Assembly (NCBI RefSeq): GCF_000175935.2
Contig: NC_014837.1
Coordinates: 2,418,001-2,482,000, forward strand
Source: Pantoea sp. At-9b
GTDB lineage: Bacteria > Pseudomonadota > Gammaproteobacteria > Enterobacterales > Enterobacteriaceae
Reading direction: 5' to 3'
DNA: 64,000 bases
Positions within the stretch are counted from its first letter, which is position 1. Each line of letters starts with the position of its first letter. Shown piece after piece: positions 21,138 through 30,653 of the stretch. Position numbers and translations under genes: made by a program. The notes beneath the pieces are model-generated. The model was not told where the DNA came from. It searched no databases and was given only the letters and a program-made list of their open reading frames with translations.

Positions 21138-22502
21138 GTGATTAGTGTTTTTGACATGTTTAAAGTGGGGATCGGCCCTTCCAGTTCACATACCGTCGGC
21201 CCGATGAAAGCGGGCAAACAGTTTGTCGATCTGCTGGCTGAACAGGGTAAGTTACAGGACGTCACGCGGGTTGCGGTGGACGTTTACGGCTCCCTGTCGC
21301 TCACCGGTAAAGGTCACCACACCGACATCGCCATCATCATGGGTCTGGCCGGCGCGGCACCGGATACCGTGGATATCGACAGCATCCCCGCCTTTATCCA
21401 GGATGTAGAACAACGCGAACGCCTGCTGCTGGCGAACGGTGCCCACGAAGTCGATTTCCCGCGTGAGGGCGGCATGGTGTTTCGCAGCGAAAATCTGTCG
21501 TTGCATGAAAATGGCCTGACCCTGTTTGCCTTCGCCGGTGATCTGCTGATCCTGAGCAAAACCTATTACTCCATCGGCGGCGGTTTTATCGTTGATGAAG
21601 AACATTTTGGGCAATCGGTACTGGATCAGGTTTCTGTGCCGTTCCCGTTCCATTCGGCCAAAGAGTTGCTTTCTCACTGTCGGGAGAGTGGCCTGTCGCT
21701 GTCTGGCCTGGTGTTGAAGAACGAGCTGGCGCTGCACAGCCGCGACGAAATCTATAGCTACTTCGCCAACGTCTGGCAGACCATGCAGGCGTGCATTGAT
21801 CGCGGCCTGAATACTGAGGGCGTGTTGCCAGGCCCACTGCGTGTGCCACGTCGTGCGGCTTCCCTGCGCCGTTTACTGGTCTCCTCCACCAAACACTCCA
21901 ATGATCCGATGAACGTGATTGACTGGGTCAATATGTTTGCGTTGGCGGTGAATGAGGAAAATGCCGCCGGTGGCCGCGTGGTCACCGCCCCGACCAACGG
22001 TGCGTGCGGCATCGTGCCTGCGGTGCTGGCGTATTACGATCATTTTATTGAAAGCGTCACGCCGGACATTTACATCCGCTATTTCCTTGCCTCCGGGGCC
22101 ATTGGCATTCTGTATAAAATGAATGCCTCCATTTCCGGTGCGGAAGTCGGCTGTCAGGGGGAAGTGGGTGTCGCCTGCTCAATGGCTGCGGCGGGGTTGG
22201 CTGAATTGTTGGGGGCCAGCCCGGAACAAGTGTGCGTAGCTGCCGAAATCGGTATGGAGCACAATCTGGGTCTGACCTGCGATCCGGTCGCTGGACAGGT
22301 ACAGGTTCCCTGTATTGAACGCAATGCCATTGCCTCGGTAAAAGCCATCAATGCTGCACGTATGGCGCTGCGCCGCACCAGTGAGCCGCGTGTCTCGCTG
22401 GATAAGGTGATCGAGACCATGTATGAAACCGGCAAAGATATGAATGCGAAATACCGTGAGACGTCACGCGGTGGTCTGGCCATTAAGGTACAGTGCGACT
22501 AA
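21138..22502 (+). CDS. sdaA: L-serine ammonia-lyase SdaA
   Basis: Iron-sulfur L-serine deaminase giving pyruvate and ammonia. 454 residues from GTG 21138 (ISVFDMFKVGIGPSSSHTVG), the same length and start type as E. coli, with GAGGAG at 21124-21129; a GTG three codons earlier overlaps that ribosome site. N-terminal beta domain, then catalytic alpha domain. Cluster cysteines are in TAPTNGACGIVP, VGCQGEVGVACSM and LGLTCDPV. The C-terminus ends in Cys-Asp; this tail cysteine is the unusual cluster ligand/autoinhibitory tail described for the family. Confidence 0.95.
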   Translation: MISVFDMFKVGIGPSSSHTVGPMKAGKQFVDLLAEQGKLQDVTRVAVDVYGSLSLTGKGHHTDIAIIMGLAGAAPDTVDIDSIPAFIQDVEQRERLLLANGAHEVDFPREGGMVFRSENLSLHENGLTLFAFAGDLLILSKTYYSIGGGFIVDEEHFGQSVLDQVSVPFPFHSAKELLSHCRESGLSLSGLVLKNELALHSRDEIYSYFANVWQTMQACIDRGLNTEGVLPGPLRVPRRAASLRRLLVSSTKHSNDPMNVIDWVNMFALAVNEENAAGGRVVTAPTNGACGIVPAVLAYYDHFIESVTPDIYIRYFLASGAIGILYKMNASISGAEVGCQGEVGVACSMAAAGLAELLGASPEQVCVAAEIGMEHNLGLTCDPVAGQVQVPCIERNAIASVKAINAARMALRRTSEPRVSLDKVIETMYETGKDMNAKYRETSRGGLAIKVQCD

Positions 22503-22607
22503 CACCCTCCGGCAGTTGCTTTCTTCGGTGTGCAAAAAAACACCGATTGAACAATTTTATGCAACTGCTGCTACCTCCATCCTGCTAAACCAGATAGAGT
22601 AATTTAC

Positions 22608-22637
22608 ACGCGGCCCTCGTTGGCCGCGTCGTTTTTT
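22608..22637 (+). terminator. sdaA terminator
   Basis: Perfect 8-bp stem acgcggcc/ggccgcgt, 6-nt loop, then CG and six T. About 100 bp after the sdaA stop and before pdeD. Confidence 0.88.
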
Positions 22638-22740
22638 CAGTACCGCTTTTTTTCCTGAGCCGTGCTAAACCTGGCCGCCGCTATGCCGATAACCTAGACG
22701 TTCTTTGGCTTTATTCTTAGTCTTTGCAAGGTGGTTACTG

Positions 22741-24303
22741 ATGCTCATAGCCCAGCAATTTGTTGGTCAATTTCGCCGTAAGCGATTGCTTATTGCGTTA
22801 GTGATCGCCGCGCTGGTTTTAATTTTAACGCTGACTTTTCGTTATATAGAAGAGAAGTCACGTATTGAGCAGCAGTCTCTGGATTTTGCCTCTCGCGCCA
22901 TCGAACGTTTTGACCGTATGTTTTCTCCGCTGGATGTCTCCGCCAATAACACCCTTGGCCTGGTCGGTGTGCCTTGCCCGCAAGTCCGTTTTCCACTGAT
23001 TGAAAAAATTGCCGCCCTGCAAACCGTGCGCTCGATTTTGCTGGTGGAGAATGACACGCTCTATTGCTCCAGTATTTACGGGCCGCAAAATATTTCCTTC
23101 AGCCAGACCTATCCCCAGCTGGCGATTAATAATGAGCGCATGATGCTCACCACCGACGATTATCTGTTAAAAGGTTCCCCGGTATTGCTGCTGTGGACGC
23201 CCAAGTCGCTGGATAATCGGGAAGGGTTATTGCAGGTGATTAATATTGAGTTAATGACCAATTACCTGCTTGAGCCGCAATTGCCCTGGGTTGAACGTGC
23301 CATATTCAACGTGGGCGGACAAAGCCTGGAATATGGCAATCCGCTGATTGAACCCACGCTACCGTCAGAAGATGAAGTCGCTTACGATCAGGCATCGCTA
23401 CGCTACCCCTACACCATCACGCTGTACGGCCCCTCACCGGCGCGTCTGGCGTTGAGCACCATGCCGTCGCAATTGCCGCTGGCGGTGCTGCTCAGTTTAT
23501 TGATGGGTTATATCGTCTGGCTGGCGACCGCTAACCGCATGAGTCTCAGCTGGCAAATCAGTTATGGCATCACCGCCAATGAGTTTATGGTTTATTGCCA
23601 GCCACTGATTAACGCCAAAAGCGGTGAATGTGATGGTATCGAGCTGTTGCTGCGCTGGCACAACCCGCGCCAGGGCTGGATCGCGCCGGATGTGTTTATT
23701 CCGCTGGCCGAGCGACAGAACCTGATTGCGCCCCTGACACGCTTCGTCATTGCCAAAGTCGTGGATGAATTGCCGAATCTGCCCCACTGCCCCTCTTTCC
23801 ATATCGCCATCAACGTCGCCGCCAGCCACTTTCACGATCGGGCGATTGTTGAAGATCTGCAACGTATCTGGTGGCCAGCCAACCCGTTACCCAAGCTGGT
23901 CGTGGAGTTAACCGAACGCGATGCGCTCCCGGTGATTGATCAAGCGGTGGTGGCGCAACTGCATGAAATTGGTGTGCGGCTGGCCATTGATGATTTTGGC
24001 ACCGGGCACAGTTCCCTTGCTTATCTGAAAGATCTCAAACCGGATGTTCTGAAGATCGACAAGATTTTTACCGCCGCGATTGGCACCGATGCCATTAACG
24101 CTACCGTGACAGATATGGTGATTTCGCTGGCACAACGTCTGAATATCGCGCTGGTGGCGGAGGGTGTGGAGACGGCTGAACAGGCACATTATCTGCGCGA
24201 GCGCGGTGTTGACCATTTGCAGGGCTATTTCTATGCACGTCCGATGCCCATTGAGGATTTCCCTGCCTGGCTGGAGCAACATCAGGCACAACTGAGTGCG
24301 TAG
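22741..24303 (+). CDS. pdeD: CSS-motif/EAL c-di-GMP phosphodiesterase PdeD
   Basis: Inner-membrane enzyme degrading c-di-GMP, lowering matrix production. 520 residues from ATG 22741 (AAGGTGG upstream). A first transmembrane helix (LLIALVIAALVLILTL) is followed by a ~200-residue periplasmic CSSD domain with the CSS motif in DTLYCSSIYG, a second helix (LPLAVLLSLLMGYIVWLA), then the EAL domain. EAL motif variants here are GIELLLRW, ELTERD, DDFGTGHSS and VAEGVET; catalytic acids and lysine (DVLKIDK) are kept. In related CSS proteins the periplasmic disulfide, made by DsbA/DsbB, damps activity. Confidence 0.93.
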   Translation: MLIAQQFVGQFRRKRLLIALVIAALVLILTLTFRYIEEKSRIEQQSLDFASRAIERFDRMFSPLDVSANNTLGLVGVPCPQVRFPLIEKIAALQTVRSILLVENDTLYCSSIYGPQNISFSQTYPQLAINNERMMLTTDDYLLKGSPVLLLWTPKSLDNREGLLQVINIELMTNYLLEPQLPWVERAIFNVGGQSLEYGNPLIEPTLPSEDEVAYDQASLRYPYTITLYGPSPARLALSTMPSQLPLAVLLSLLMGYIVWLATANRMSLSWQISYGITANEFMVYCQPLINAKSGECDGIELLLRWHNPRQGWIAPDVFIPLAERQNLIAPLTRFVIAKVVDELPNLPHCPSFHIAINVAASHFHDRAIVEDLQRIWWPANPLPKLVVELTERDALPVIDQAVVAQLHEIGVRLAIDDFGTGHSSLAYLKDLKPDVLKIDKIFTAAIGTDAINATVTDMVISLAQRLNIALVAEGVETAEQAHYLRERGVDHLQGYFYARPMPIEDFPAWLEQHQAQLSA

Positions 24304-24371
24304 CGGCGCGATTTATCGCGCGTATTTTGCACCCGGTAGGTCAAGACAAGCGCGATAAATCGCGCCGCTAC
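24302..24371. repeat. REP-like inverted repeat between pdeD and yoaE
   Basis: A 21-nt arm (tagcggcgcgatttatcgcg plus c, 24302-24322) is repeated as its exact reverse complement at 24351-24371. The intervening 28 nt include a GC-rich stretch (cacccggtag). Each arm also contains the self-complementary core gcgcgatttatcgcgc (two central mismatches). The form matches extragenic palindromic repeats that are scattered in Erwiniaceae genomes. It begins at the pdeD stop. Confidence 0.75.
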
Positions 24372-24385
24372 ACTGAATGAAAAAG

Positions 24386-24413
24386 TTTGGCACCCGAAGG
24401 TGCCAAATTTTTA
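24386..24413. terminator. Bidirectional terminator between pdeD and yoaE
   Basis: Stem tttggcacc/ggtgccaaa with CGAA tetraloop at 24386-24407, flanked by A-run and T-run, serving both convergent transcripts. The T-run reaches the yoaE stop codon. Confidence 0.88.
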
Positions 24414-25970
24414 TATTTCTTCATCCTCGTGCGGCTTGTCTTTCGTCACACGCACCAGATCAATGCGGTAATCTGTCGCCTCGATAATCTGGAAATGCAG
24501 CGGTGGCAGATCAATCACCTCACCCGGCAGCGGCAACTGCCCTTTCTGGTCAATTAGCAGACCGGCCAGCGAGGCGTGATCATCTTCGGCTTTCACCAGT
24601 TCGTGATAGTCCAGCAGCTGTTGCAATGAATGCAGATCGGTGCCGCCCTTCACCAGCCAGCCCTCACCGTCGGCAATAATATCTGGCGTTTCGTCTTCGT
24701 CAGGGAACTCACCCGCAATCGCTTCCAGCACGTCCAGTGGGGTGATCAAGCCCTGCACCACACCAAACTCGTTGGTGACGATAACAAAGCTCCCCTTCGC
24801 GCGCCGCAGCACGCCCAACAAGTTGATCGGGTCCAGCGTTTCCGGCACCACAATCGCCGGGGTGTTCGCCGCAAAGGTGGCGACATCCATGCCGTGTTCC
24901 AACGCTACCAACAGCTCCTTCGCACGCACCACGCCGATAATCTCGTCCAGCTCGCCCCGGCATACCGGGAACAGGCTGTGCGGCGTGTCCAGTAGCTGGA
25001 TGCGAATCTCATCCAACGGACGCTCCACATCCACCCAGGAGATTTCACCGCGAGGCGTCATAATGCTGCGAATGGAACGTTGTGCCAGCGTCAGCACGCC
25101 GTTGATCATATAACGTTCTTCATCTTTAAAGGCTTCCTGCGGCATCGCTTCCACCAGCGCCTGCTCTTCAGACGTCGCCGCCTGCTTACGCTGACGACCG
25201 CCCATCAGACGCAGAATCGCTTCGGCGGTGCGCTCACGCATGGGGCGATGAGCCTGATGGCGAATAAAGTTACGGCGGGCGATCTGGTTAAACAATTCGA
25301 TCAGGATCGAGAAGCCAATTGCCGCATACAGGTAGCCTTTCGGAATATGGAAACCAAAACCTTCTGCCACCAGCGACAAACCGATCATCAGCAGGAAGCT
25401 GAGACACAACACCACCACGGTCGGATGCGCGTTAACAAAACGGGTCAACGGTTTTGAGGCCAGCAACATCACGCCCATGGCGATCACTACTGCCGTCATC
25501 ATCACCGGCAGATGGTTCACCATCCCCACGGCGGTAATCACCGCATCCAGTGAAAACACTGCATCCAGCACCACAATCTGCGTCACTACCGCCCAGAAAC
25601 TGGCATAGCTGCGGTTGCCCTGGTGCTCCAGATTGCGGTTCTCTAAACGTTCATGCAGCTCCATCGTTGCCTTGAACAACAGGAACAAACCACCCACCAG
25701 CAGGATTAAATCGCGCCCGGAAAAGCTGAAATCGCCTACGCTGAATAGGGGTCGCGTTAATGTCACCATCCACGAGATGAGTGACAGCAGGCCCAGTCGC
25801 ATCACCAGCGCCAGCGACAGGCCGATCAGGCGTGCTTTATCACGCTGTTTAGGCGGCAGTTTGTCAGCGAGGATCGCGATAAAAACCAGGTTATCGATGC
25901 CGAGGACAATTTCCAGCACGATCAGCGTCAGCAAACCCGCCCAGATGGAAGGGTCGAAGAGAAATTCCAT
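24411..25970 (-). CDS. yoaE: TerC-family membrane protein with CBS/CorC domains, YoaE
   Basis: 519-residue inner-membrane protein. The N-terminal TerC domain (~1-230) has 7-8 helices with acidic patches ([29 protein letters not shown]) that in relatives move manganese or related cations. A CBS pair follows ([29 protein letters not shown]), then a C-terminal CorC/HlyC transporter-associated domain. The start is ATG 25970, preceded by AAGGAG; the TTG codon just before it is not needed. The start overlaps the stop of a 51-codon leader ORF (TGATG), suggesting coupled translation. Confidence 0.9.
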   Translation of the reverse strand: MEFLFDPSIWAGLLTLIVLEIVLGIDNLVFIAILADKLPPKQRDKARLIGLSLALVMRLGLLSLISWMVTLTRPLFSVGDFSFSGRDLILLVGGLFLLFKATMELHERLENRNLEHQGNRSYASFWAVVTQIVVLDAVFSLDAVITAVGMVNHLPVMMTAVVIAMGVMLLASKPLTRFVNAHPTVVVLCLSFLLMIGLSLVAEGFGFHIPKGYLYAAIGFSILIELFNQIARRNFIRHQAHRPMRERTAEAILRLMGGRQRKQAATSEEQALVEAMPQEAFKDEERYMINGVLTLAQRSIRSIMTPRGEISWVDVERPLDEIRIQLLDTPHSLFPVCRGELDEIIGVVRAKELLVALEHGMDVATFAANTPAIVVPETLDPINLLGVLRRAKGSFVIVTNEFGVVQGLITPLDVLEAIAGEFPDEDETPDIIADGEGWLVKGGTDLHSLQQLLDYHELVKAEDDHASLAGLLIDQKGQLPLPGEVIDLPPLHFQIIEATDYRIDLVRVTKDKPHEDEEI

Positions 25971-26125
25971 CAATGGCTCCTTACCGGGAAAAGCTGCGCA
26001 CGAAAGTCGGCCTGCGCCACAGGGCGAGACAGCAGATCGTTAACGAATGGGGTTACGCCGCAAGGCGTGGATGCATGCGCCAGCAGGCGCTGAGAAGAGG
26101 TGAAGCGACGTCGGTGACGGTCCAT
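25970..26125 (-). CDS. Small leader ORF overlapping the yoaE start (51 aa)
   Basis: An ATG at 26125 opens a 51-codon frame, closed by TGA that overlaps the yoaE ATG (TGATG). It begins [15 protein letters not shown] and ends [11 protein letters not shown]. The frame has enteric-like codon use. GC-rich hairpins (e.g. gcgcctgctggcgc, cgccttgcggcg) lie within it. No good ribosome site precedes the ATG and a stop codon lies just upstream in frame. I recall a small ORF called yoaL ahead of yoaE in E. coli, but cannot confirm homology. It may control yoaE translation or simply lie in its leader. Confidence 0.5.
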   Translation of the reverse strand: MDRHRRRFTSSQRLLAHASTPCGVTPFVNDLLSRPVAQADFRAQLFPVRSH

Positions 26126-26479
26126 AAAGGTGAGCTAATGCCCGGTACTCCTGATTAATAAACAGATCGTTAATGTATCAGTTACATCACGGGCGTCAAA
26201 AAATTTTCTTACATTTACAAACGGTAACAGTCTGAAAGAAGGAGAGATAAAAGCACGAATTAACACCGCTGCGCTCTGAATTACTGACAAACATCACATA
26301 ATTTATTTTTTCACTCACTAAAATAAATCGCGACCTTATCGCTGTGTAGCGGAAAGTTTTGGATTTTTAATCGATGTTTTCTTCACCTTCGACCGAAACG
26401 ATCCACAGGAAACTACAACGGTAATTTTCATCGATTCCCGGCGAAGCCAGAGAATCTCTCATGCGAACGGAGGTAGCAA
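26126..26479. promoter_or_regulatory. Divergent yoaE / manX control region with CRP-like site and operator-like palindrome
   Basis: 354 bp non-coding. ACTGA-CAAACA-TCACA at 26283-26298 fits a CRP site (one perfect half). Directly after it, atttatttt/aaaataaat arms at 26301-26328 form a palindrome of the AT-rich type bound by Mlc, which with CRP controls manXYZ in E. coli. The manX leader downstream has no ORF. Confidence 0.5.
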
Positions 26480-27442
26480 GTGACCATTGCTATTGTAATT
26501 GGTACACATGGCTGGGCGGCAGAACAGCTGCTGAAAACAGCAGAAATGCTGTTGGGTGAGCAGGAAAATGTCGGATGGATTGATTTCGTTCCCGGCGAAA
26601 ATGCAGAAACGCTAATTGAAAAGTATCAGGCGCGACTGGCGACAATGGACACCTCTAAAGGTGTACTGTTCCTGGTCGACACCTGGGGTGGCAGTCCCTT
26701 CAACGCGGCAAGCCGCATCGTGGTAGATAAACCGGACCATGATGTCATTGCTGGGGTCAACATTCCGATGTTAGTCGAGACCCTGATGGGACGTGATGAT
26801 AATCCCTCACTGGAGGAGTTAATTCACATCGCGGTCGAAGCGGGTCGCGAAGGCGTTAAAGCGCTGAAAACTGAAACGGCTGAGCCTGCACCTGCCGTCC
26901 CCGTTGCCAAAGCGGCCCCTCAGCCGCAGAAGCCGCTGGCCCCTGGCGAGCATATGAAGATTGGTCTGGCCCGTATTGATGACCGTCTGATTCATGGTCA
27001 GGTCGCCACCCGCTGGACCAAAGAAACCAACGTCACACGCATTATTGTTGTCAGTGATGAAGTCGCCAACGACCACGTCCGTAAAACGTTACTCACCCAG
27101 GTGGCACCACCCGGTGTGACGGCGCACGTGGTAGATGTCGATAAAATGATTCGCGTCTGGAATAACCCGAAATATGGTCGCGACCGCGTCATGCTGCTGT
27201 TCACCAATCCGACCGATGTCGAGCGGATTGTGGAACAAGGTGTGGACATCAAATCCGTCAATATTGGCGGCATGGCGTTCCGCCAGGGCAAAACTCAGGT
27301 TAACAACGCCGTATCCGTCGATGAGAAGGATATTGCCGCGTTCCGCAAACTCAATGACCGTGGTATCGAGCTGGAAGTGCGCAAAGTTTCTAACGACCCG
27401 AAACTGAAAATGATGGACCTGATTGCGAAGGTAAATGCGTAA
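26480..27442 (+). CDS. manX: PTS mannose-specific EIIAB component ManX
   Basis: Cytoplasmic phosphocarrier passing phosphate from HPr to mannose, glucose and glucosamine during uptake through ManYZ. 320 residues from a GTG start, as in E. coli. The IIA domain has the first phosphohistidine at H10 (MTIAIVIGTHGWAAEQ). An Ala/Pro linker (~132-155) leads to the IIB domain with its phosphohistidine in RIDDRLIHGQVATRW. GGAGG lies 7 bases upstream of the start. First gene of manXYZ. Confidence 0.95.
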   Translation: MTIAIVIGTHGWAAEQLLKTAEMLLGEQENVGWIDFVPGENAETLIEKYQARLATMDTSKGVLFLVDTWGGSPFNAASRIVVDKPDHDVIAGVNIPMLVETLMGRDDNPSLEELIHIAVEAGREGVKALKTETAEPAPAVPVAKAAPQPQKPLAPGEHMKIGLARIDDRLIHGQVATRWTKETNVTRIIVVSDEVANDHVRKTLLTQVAPPGVTAHVVDVDKMIRVWNNPKYGRDRVMLLFTNPTDVERIVEQGVDIKSVNIGGMAFRQGKTQVNNAVSVDEKDIAAFRKLNDRGIELEVRKVSNDPKLKMMDLIAKVNA

Positions 27443-27504
27443 TTCGCCATCTGTGCCTGCTTGCGCGGGCGAATATTTCGTGACCTTTGCTTAGGAGAAA
27501 TGCA

Positions 27505-28305
27505 ATGGAGATAACCTCGCTACAAATCATTTTGATATTTATTGTGGCTTGTATCGCTGGGATGGGATCGATTCTTGATGAGTTCCAGTTCCACCGTCCG
27601 TTGGTGGCTTGTACCCTGATCGGTGCCGTGCTGGGTGATATGAAGACCGGTATCATCATCGGCGGTACGCTGGAGATGATCGCCCTGGGTTGGATGAACA
27701 TCGGTGCAGCAGTGGCACCGGATGCCGCCCTCGCCTCTATCATCTCGACCATTCTGGTTATTGCCGGTGGTCAAAGCGTCGGTGCCGGTATCGCGTTAGC
27801 CATCCCGTTGGCAGCGGCCGGTCAGGTATTGACCATTATCGTTCGTACTATCACCGTGGCCTTCCAGCATGCTGCCGATAAAGCAGCAGAGAAAGGCAAC
27901 CTGTCCGCCATTTCGTGGATACACGTCTCTGCCCTGCTGTTGCAGGCAATGCGTATCGCCATTCCGGCATTGATCGTTGCCATCTCCGTCGGCACCAGCG
28001 CGGTTCATACCCTGCTGAGTTCCATCCCGGAAGTGGTCACCAATGGCCTGAATATCGCGGGCGGCATGATCGTCGTCGTCGGTTATGCGATGGTCATCAA
28101 CATGATGCGCGCGGGCTACCTGATGCCGTTCTTCTACCTCGGCTTCGTCACTGCCGCATTCACCAACTTCAACCTGGTGGCACTGGGCGTGATTGGCGTG
28201 GTAATGGCCGTGCTGTATATCCAGTTGGCTCCGAAATATAACCGTGTTGCGGGCGCTGCGGCTGCCGGTCCTGCGCAAAACGACCTCGACAACGAACTCG
28301 ATTAA
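27505..28305 (+). CDS. manY: PTS mannose-specific IIC component ManY
   Basis: 266-residue integral membrane channel subunit. It starts MEITSLQIILIFIVACIAGM at 27505 with AGGAGA upstream; an upstream in-frame codon at 27487 overlaps that site. Six or more hydrophobic segments. Family signatures are GDMKTGIIIGGTLEMIALG, NIGAAVAPDAALAS and GMIVVVGYAMVINMMRAGY. Ends 15 bp before manZ. ManYZ is also the entry receptor for some bacteriocins and for lambda DNA in E. coli. Confidence 0.95.
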   Translation: MEITSLQIILIFIVACIAGMGSILDEFQFHRPLVACTLIGAVLGDMKTGIIIGGTLEMIALGWMNIGAAVAPDAALASIISTILVIAGGQSVGAGIALAIPLAAAGQVLTIIVRTITVAFQHAADKAAEKGNLSAISWIHVSALLLQAMRIAIPALIVAISVGTSAVHTLLSSIPEVVTNGLNIAGGMIVVVGYAMVINMMRAGYLMPFFYLGFVTAAFTNFNLVALGVIGVVMAVLYIQLAPKYNRVAGAAAAGPAQNDLDNELD

Positions 28306-28320
28306 GGAACAGGTGACATC

Positions 28321-29166
28321 ATGGTTGATACTACTCAGTCTCAAAAGAAACTCACTCCGGGCGATGTCCGTGGCGTGTTCCTGCGCTCCAACCTGTTCCA
28401 GGGTTCGTGGAACTTTGAACGTATGCAGGCGCTGGGCTTCTGCTTCTCGATGGTGCCGGTCATTCGCCGTCTCTATCCGGAAAACAACGATGACCGCAAA
28501 CAGGCCATCAAACGCCATCTGGAGTTCTTCAACACCCATCCGTTCGTCGCCGCGCCGGTCCTCGGCGTGACAATGGCGATGGAAGAGCAGCGTGCTAATG
28601 GCGCCGCGATTGACGATGGTGCCATCAACGGTATCAAAGTCGGTCTGATGGGACCCCTGGCGGGGGTCGGTGACCCGATTTTCTGGGGTACGGTCCGTCC
28701 GGTGTTCGCTGCCCTCGGCGCAGGGATCGCCATGAGCGGCAGTCTGCTTGGCCCACTGCTGTTTTTCCTCTTGTTCAACATTGCGCGCTTGCTGACTCGC
28801 TACTACGGCGTGGCCTATGGCTACCGCAAAGGGGTAGATATCGTTAGCGATATGGGCGGTGGCTTCCTGCAAAAACTGACCGAGGGGGCGTCAATTCTCG
28901 GCCTGTTTGTCATGGGGGCGTTGGTTAACAAGTGGACGCATGTAAATGTGCCATTGGTGGTGTCGCGCATCACTGACCAGACGGGAAAAACGACGGTAAC
29001 GACCGTTCAGTCGATTCTCGACCAATTGATGCCAGGGCTGATTCCGCTGCTGTTAACCTTTGGTTGTATGTGGCTGTTGCGTCGTAAGGTCAACGCATTG
29101 TGGATTATCGTTGGCTTCTTTGCGATTGGTATTTTCGGTTACTGGATCGGCTTACTCGGTCTGTAA
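28321..29166 (+). CDS. manZ: PTS mannose-specific IID component ManZ
   Basis: 281-residue membrane subunit partnering ManY. Conserved segments: GDVRGVFLRSNLFQGSWNFE at the N-terminus, HLEFFNTHPFVAAPVLGVT, GLMGPLAGVGDPIFWGTVRP and the C-terminal hydrophobic helix IVGFFAIGIFGYWIGLLG. A ribosome site AAGGAACAGG lies just upstream. Last gene of the operon, followed by a terminator. Confidence 0.95.
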   Translation: MVDTTQSQKKLTPGDVRGVFLRSNLFQGSWNFERMQALGFCFSMVPVIRRLYPENNDDRKQAIKRHLEFFNTHPFVAAPVLGVTMAMEEQRANGAAIDDGAINGIKVGLMGPLAGVGDPIFWGTVRPVFAALGAGIAMSGSLLGPLLFFLLFNIARLLTRYYGVAYGYRKGVDIVSDMGGGFLQKLTEGASILGLFVMGALVNKWTHVNVPLVVSRITDQTGKTTVTTVQSILDQLMPGLIPLLLTFGCMWLLRRKVNALWIIVGFFAIGIFGYWIGLLGL

Positions 29167-29172
29167 AGCTTG

Positions 29173-29200
29173 CCGGGGGCCATGTGCCCCCGGTTGTTTT
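29173..29200 (+). terminator. manXYZ terminator
   Basis: Perfect 8-bp GC stem ccgggggc/gcccccgg with 5-nt loop, then TTGTTTT. Confidence 0.9.
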
Positions 29201-29252
29201 ACAGGGGTTACCTGAGCGCCAACGCTGAGGTCACTTCTGTTAAGGAATCATC

Positions 29253-29711
29253 ATGTCACTGACTGACGCCCTGATTGCACTGCTTATCGCTGGCCTGTTG
29301 CTGTTTGCTATCTACGATGAGGCGATTCTGCCCCGGCGTAACGGCCCCACCAAATTGCGCGTCGCGCTGCGCCGCCGCCATAAAATCGACAGCGCCATCT
29401 TTATCGTGTTGTTGTTAATTTTATTGTGGAACAACGTCAGCCATCAGGGGCCGCAGCTCACCACCACCTTACTGATGGTGCTGTGCTTCATGGCATTCTG
29501 GCTGTTCTGGCTACGTAGCCCGAAATTGTTGATGAAGAATGACGGCTTGTTTTTCGCCGGTGTCTGGATTGATTATCAGCGCATTCAAAGCATGAACCTG
29601 TCCGAAGACGGCATCCTCGTGATGCAACTTGAGCAACGCCGCCTGCTGATTGCGGTGAAACAACTCGACGATTTAGAAAAGATCTACCACACGCTGGTGG
29701 ATGCGCGTTAA
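29253..29711 (+). CDS. yobD: UPF0266 membrane protein YobD
   Basis: 152-residue inner-membrane protein of unknown function, same length as in E. coli. Three hydrophobic segments: residues ~5-24, 46-62 and 68-88. A soluble C-terminal half follows ([20 protein letters not shown]). A ribosome site TAAGGA precedes the ATG. Its stop overlaps the convergent rlmA stop by 4 bp. In E. coli the manganese exporter gene mntP separates yobD from rlmA; it is missing here. Confidence 0.9.
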   Translation: MSLTDALIALLIAGLLLFAIYDEAILPRRNGPTKLRVALRRRHKIDSAIFIVLLLILLWNNVSHQGPQLTTTLLMVLCFMAFWLFWLRSPKLLMKNDGLFFAGVWIDYQRIQSMNLSEDGILVMQLEQRRLLIAVKQLDDLEKIYHTLVDAR

Positions 29712-30514
29712 TCGCGCTGCCAGAGCGTCAGCGTAAAGTCGGCCTCACATGCAAAGGCGGTGGCCGCCGCCAGGCTTTGCCATACGTCCTCACGCGCACG
29801 CCAGGCAAAAGGCGTCATCTGTAATAAGGTGGTGGCCGCGCTACCGCTGAGCGTCATGCCATAACGCAGGTTTTCCTGCGCCACCTGATGAAAGCCCGCA
29901 TAGGCTTTCTCTTCCGCCATATGCAGCTGCACTTCACGATAGATAAGCGCCTTAAACTGCTCCAGATGGTGGGCACCGGGTGTGACCGTCAGCAAATAGC
30001 CACCAGACTTCACCACCCGACTCAGTTCCTCTTCATTGCAGGGCGCATAGATACGCACGATGCCGTCAAGAGACGCGTCGGCGAACGGCAGCCGTTGGCT
30101 CGACGCGACGCAAAATTTTACTGCGCGGTAACGTTTCGCCGCCATGCGAATCGCCGCTTTCGCCACATCCAGACCATAAACCTGAGCCTGCGGCACCGCC
30201 GCTGCCATTGCCGCCGTGTAATACCCTTCACCACAACCGATATCGAGCAACTGCGTGGCGGTCGCGGGTAAGCGCTGAGACAGCCATGCTGACACGCGAT
30301 CGCGCAGCGGTTGATAGTAACCGGCATCGAGAAATTCGCGGCGCGCCAGCAGCATTTCCGGGCTGTCACCGGGTTGGCGGGAGCTTTTGTGTTGGACCGG
30401 GAGCAGATTGACATACCCTTCTTTCGCCAAATCATACTGATGACCGGCATCGCAGCGGTAGCTGGCGCTTTGCAGCAGAAGTGGCTGATGACAAAGTGGG
30501 CAAATCAAAGACAT
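29708..30514 (-). CDS. rlmA: 23S rRNA (guanine-745-N1)-methyltransferase RlmA
   Basis: 268-residue SAM-dependent enzyme methylating G745 in hairpin 35 of 23S rRNA. The N-terminal zinc finger CPLCHQPL...[10 protein letters not shown] (C-x2-C...C-x3-H) binds the substrate. [13 protein letters not shown] is the family motif that follows. The Rossmann SAM site is [19 protein letters not shown]. The C-terminal [14 protein letters not shown] end ([13 protein letters not shown]) is typical. Intact; convergent with yobD. Confidence 0.94.
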   Translation of the reverse strand: MSLICPLCHQPLLLQSASYRCDAGHQYDLAKEGYVNLLPVQHKSSRQPGDSPEMLLARREFLDAGYYQPLRDRVSAWLSQRLPATATQLLDIGCGEGYYTAAMAAAVPQAQVYGLDVAKAAIRMAAKRYRAVKFCVASSQRLPFADASLDGIVRIYAPCNEEELSRVVKSGGYLLTVTPGAHHLEQFKALIYREVQLHMAEEKAYAGFHQVAQENLRYGMTLSGSAATTLLQMTPFAWRAREDVWQSLAAATAFACEADFTLTLWQRD

Positions 30515-30579
30515 AGATAACTCCGGGTTAGCGATTCGCGGCGCAGTGTACCCTGGTCATCTGTTTACAGAAAGGATAA

Positions 30580-30608
30580 AGAAAAGCCCCGGTCACAGAC
30601 CGGGGCTT
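30580..30608 (-). terminator. cspC terminator
   Basis: Perfect 10-bp stem aagccccggt/accggggctt, 5-nt loop; on the minus strand it is followed by TTTCTTT. Placed 46 bp after the cspC stop. Confidence 0.9.
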
Positions 30609-30653
30609 TAGGATTCGTTTCAGTGGTGCATGACACCGAGCCTGGCGACGAAA

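Noticed and set aside
25970..26160. yybP-ykoY manganese riboswitch in the yoaE leader
   Set aside because: Expected for some TerC-family genes, but the conserved purine-rich core and paired loops of that riboswitch could not be found.
27796..28872. 358-codon minus-strand frame across manY and manZ
   Set aside because: Exact antisense of two well-conserved genes, rich in His, Asp and Arg as mirror frames of hydrophobic proteins are; no ribosome site or family match.
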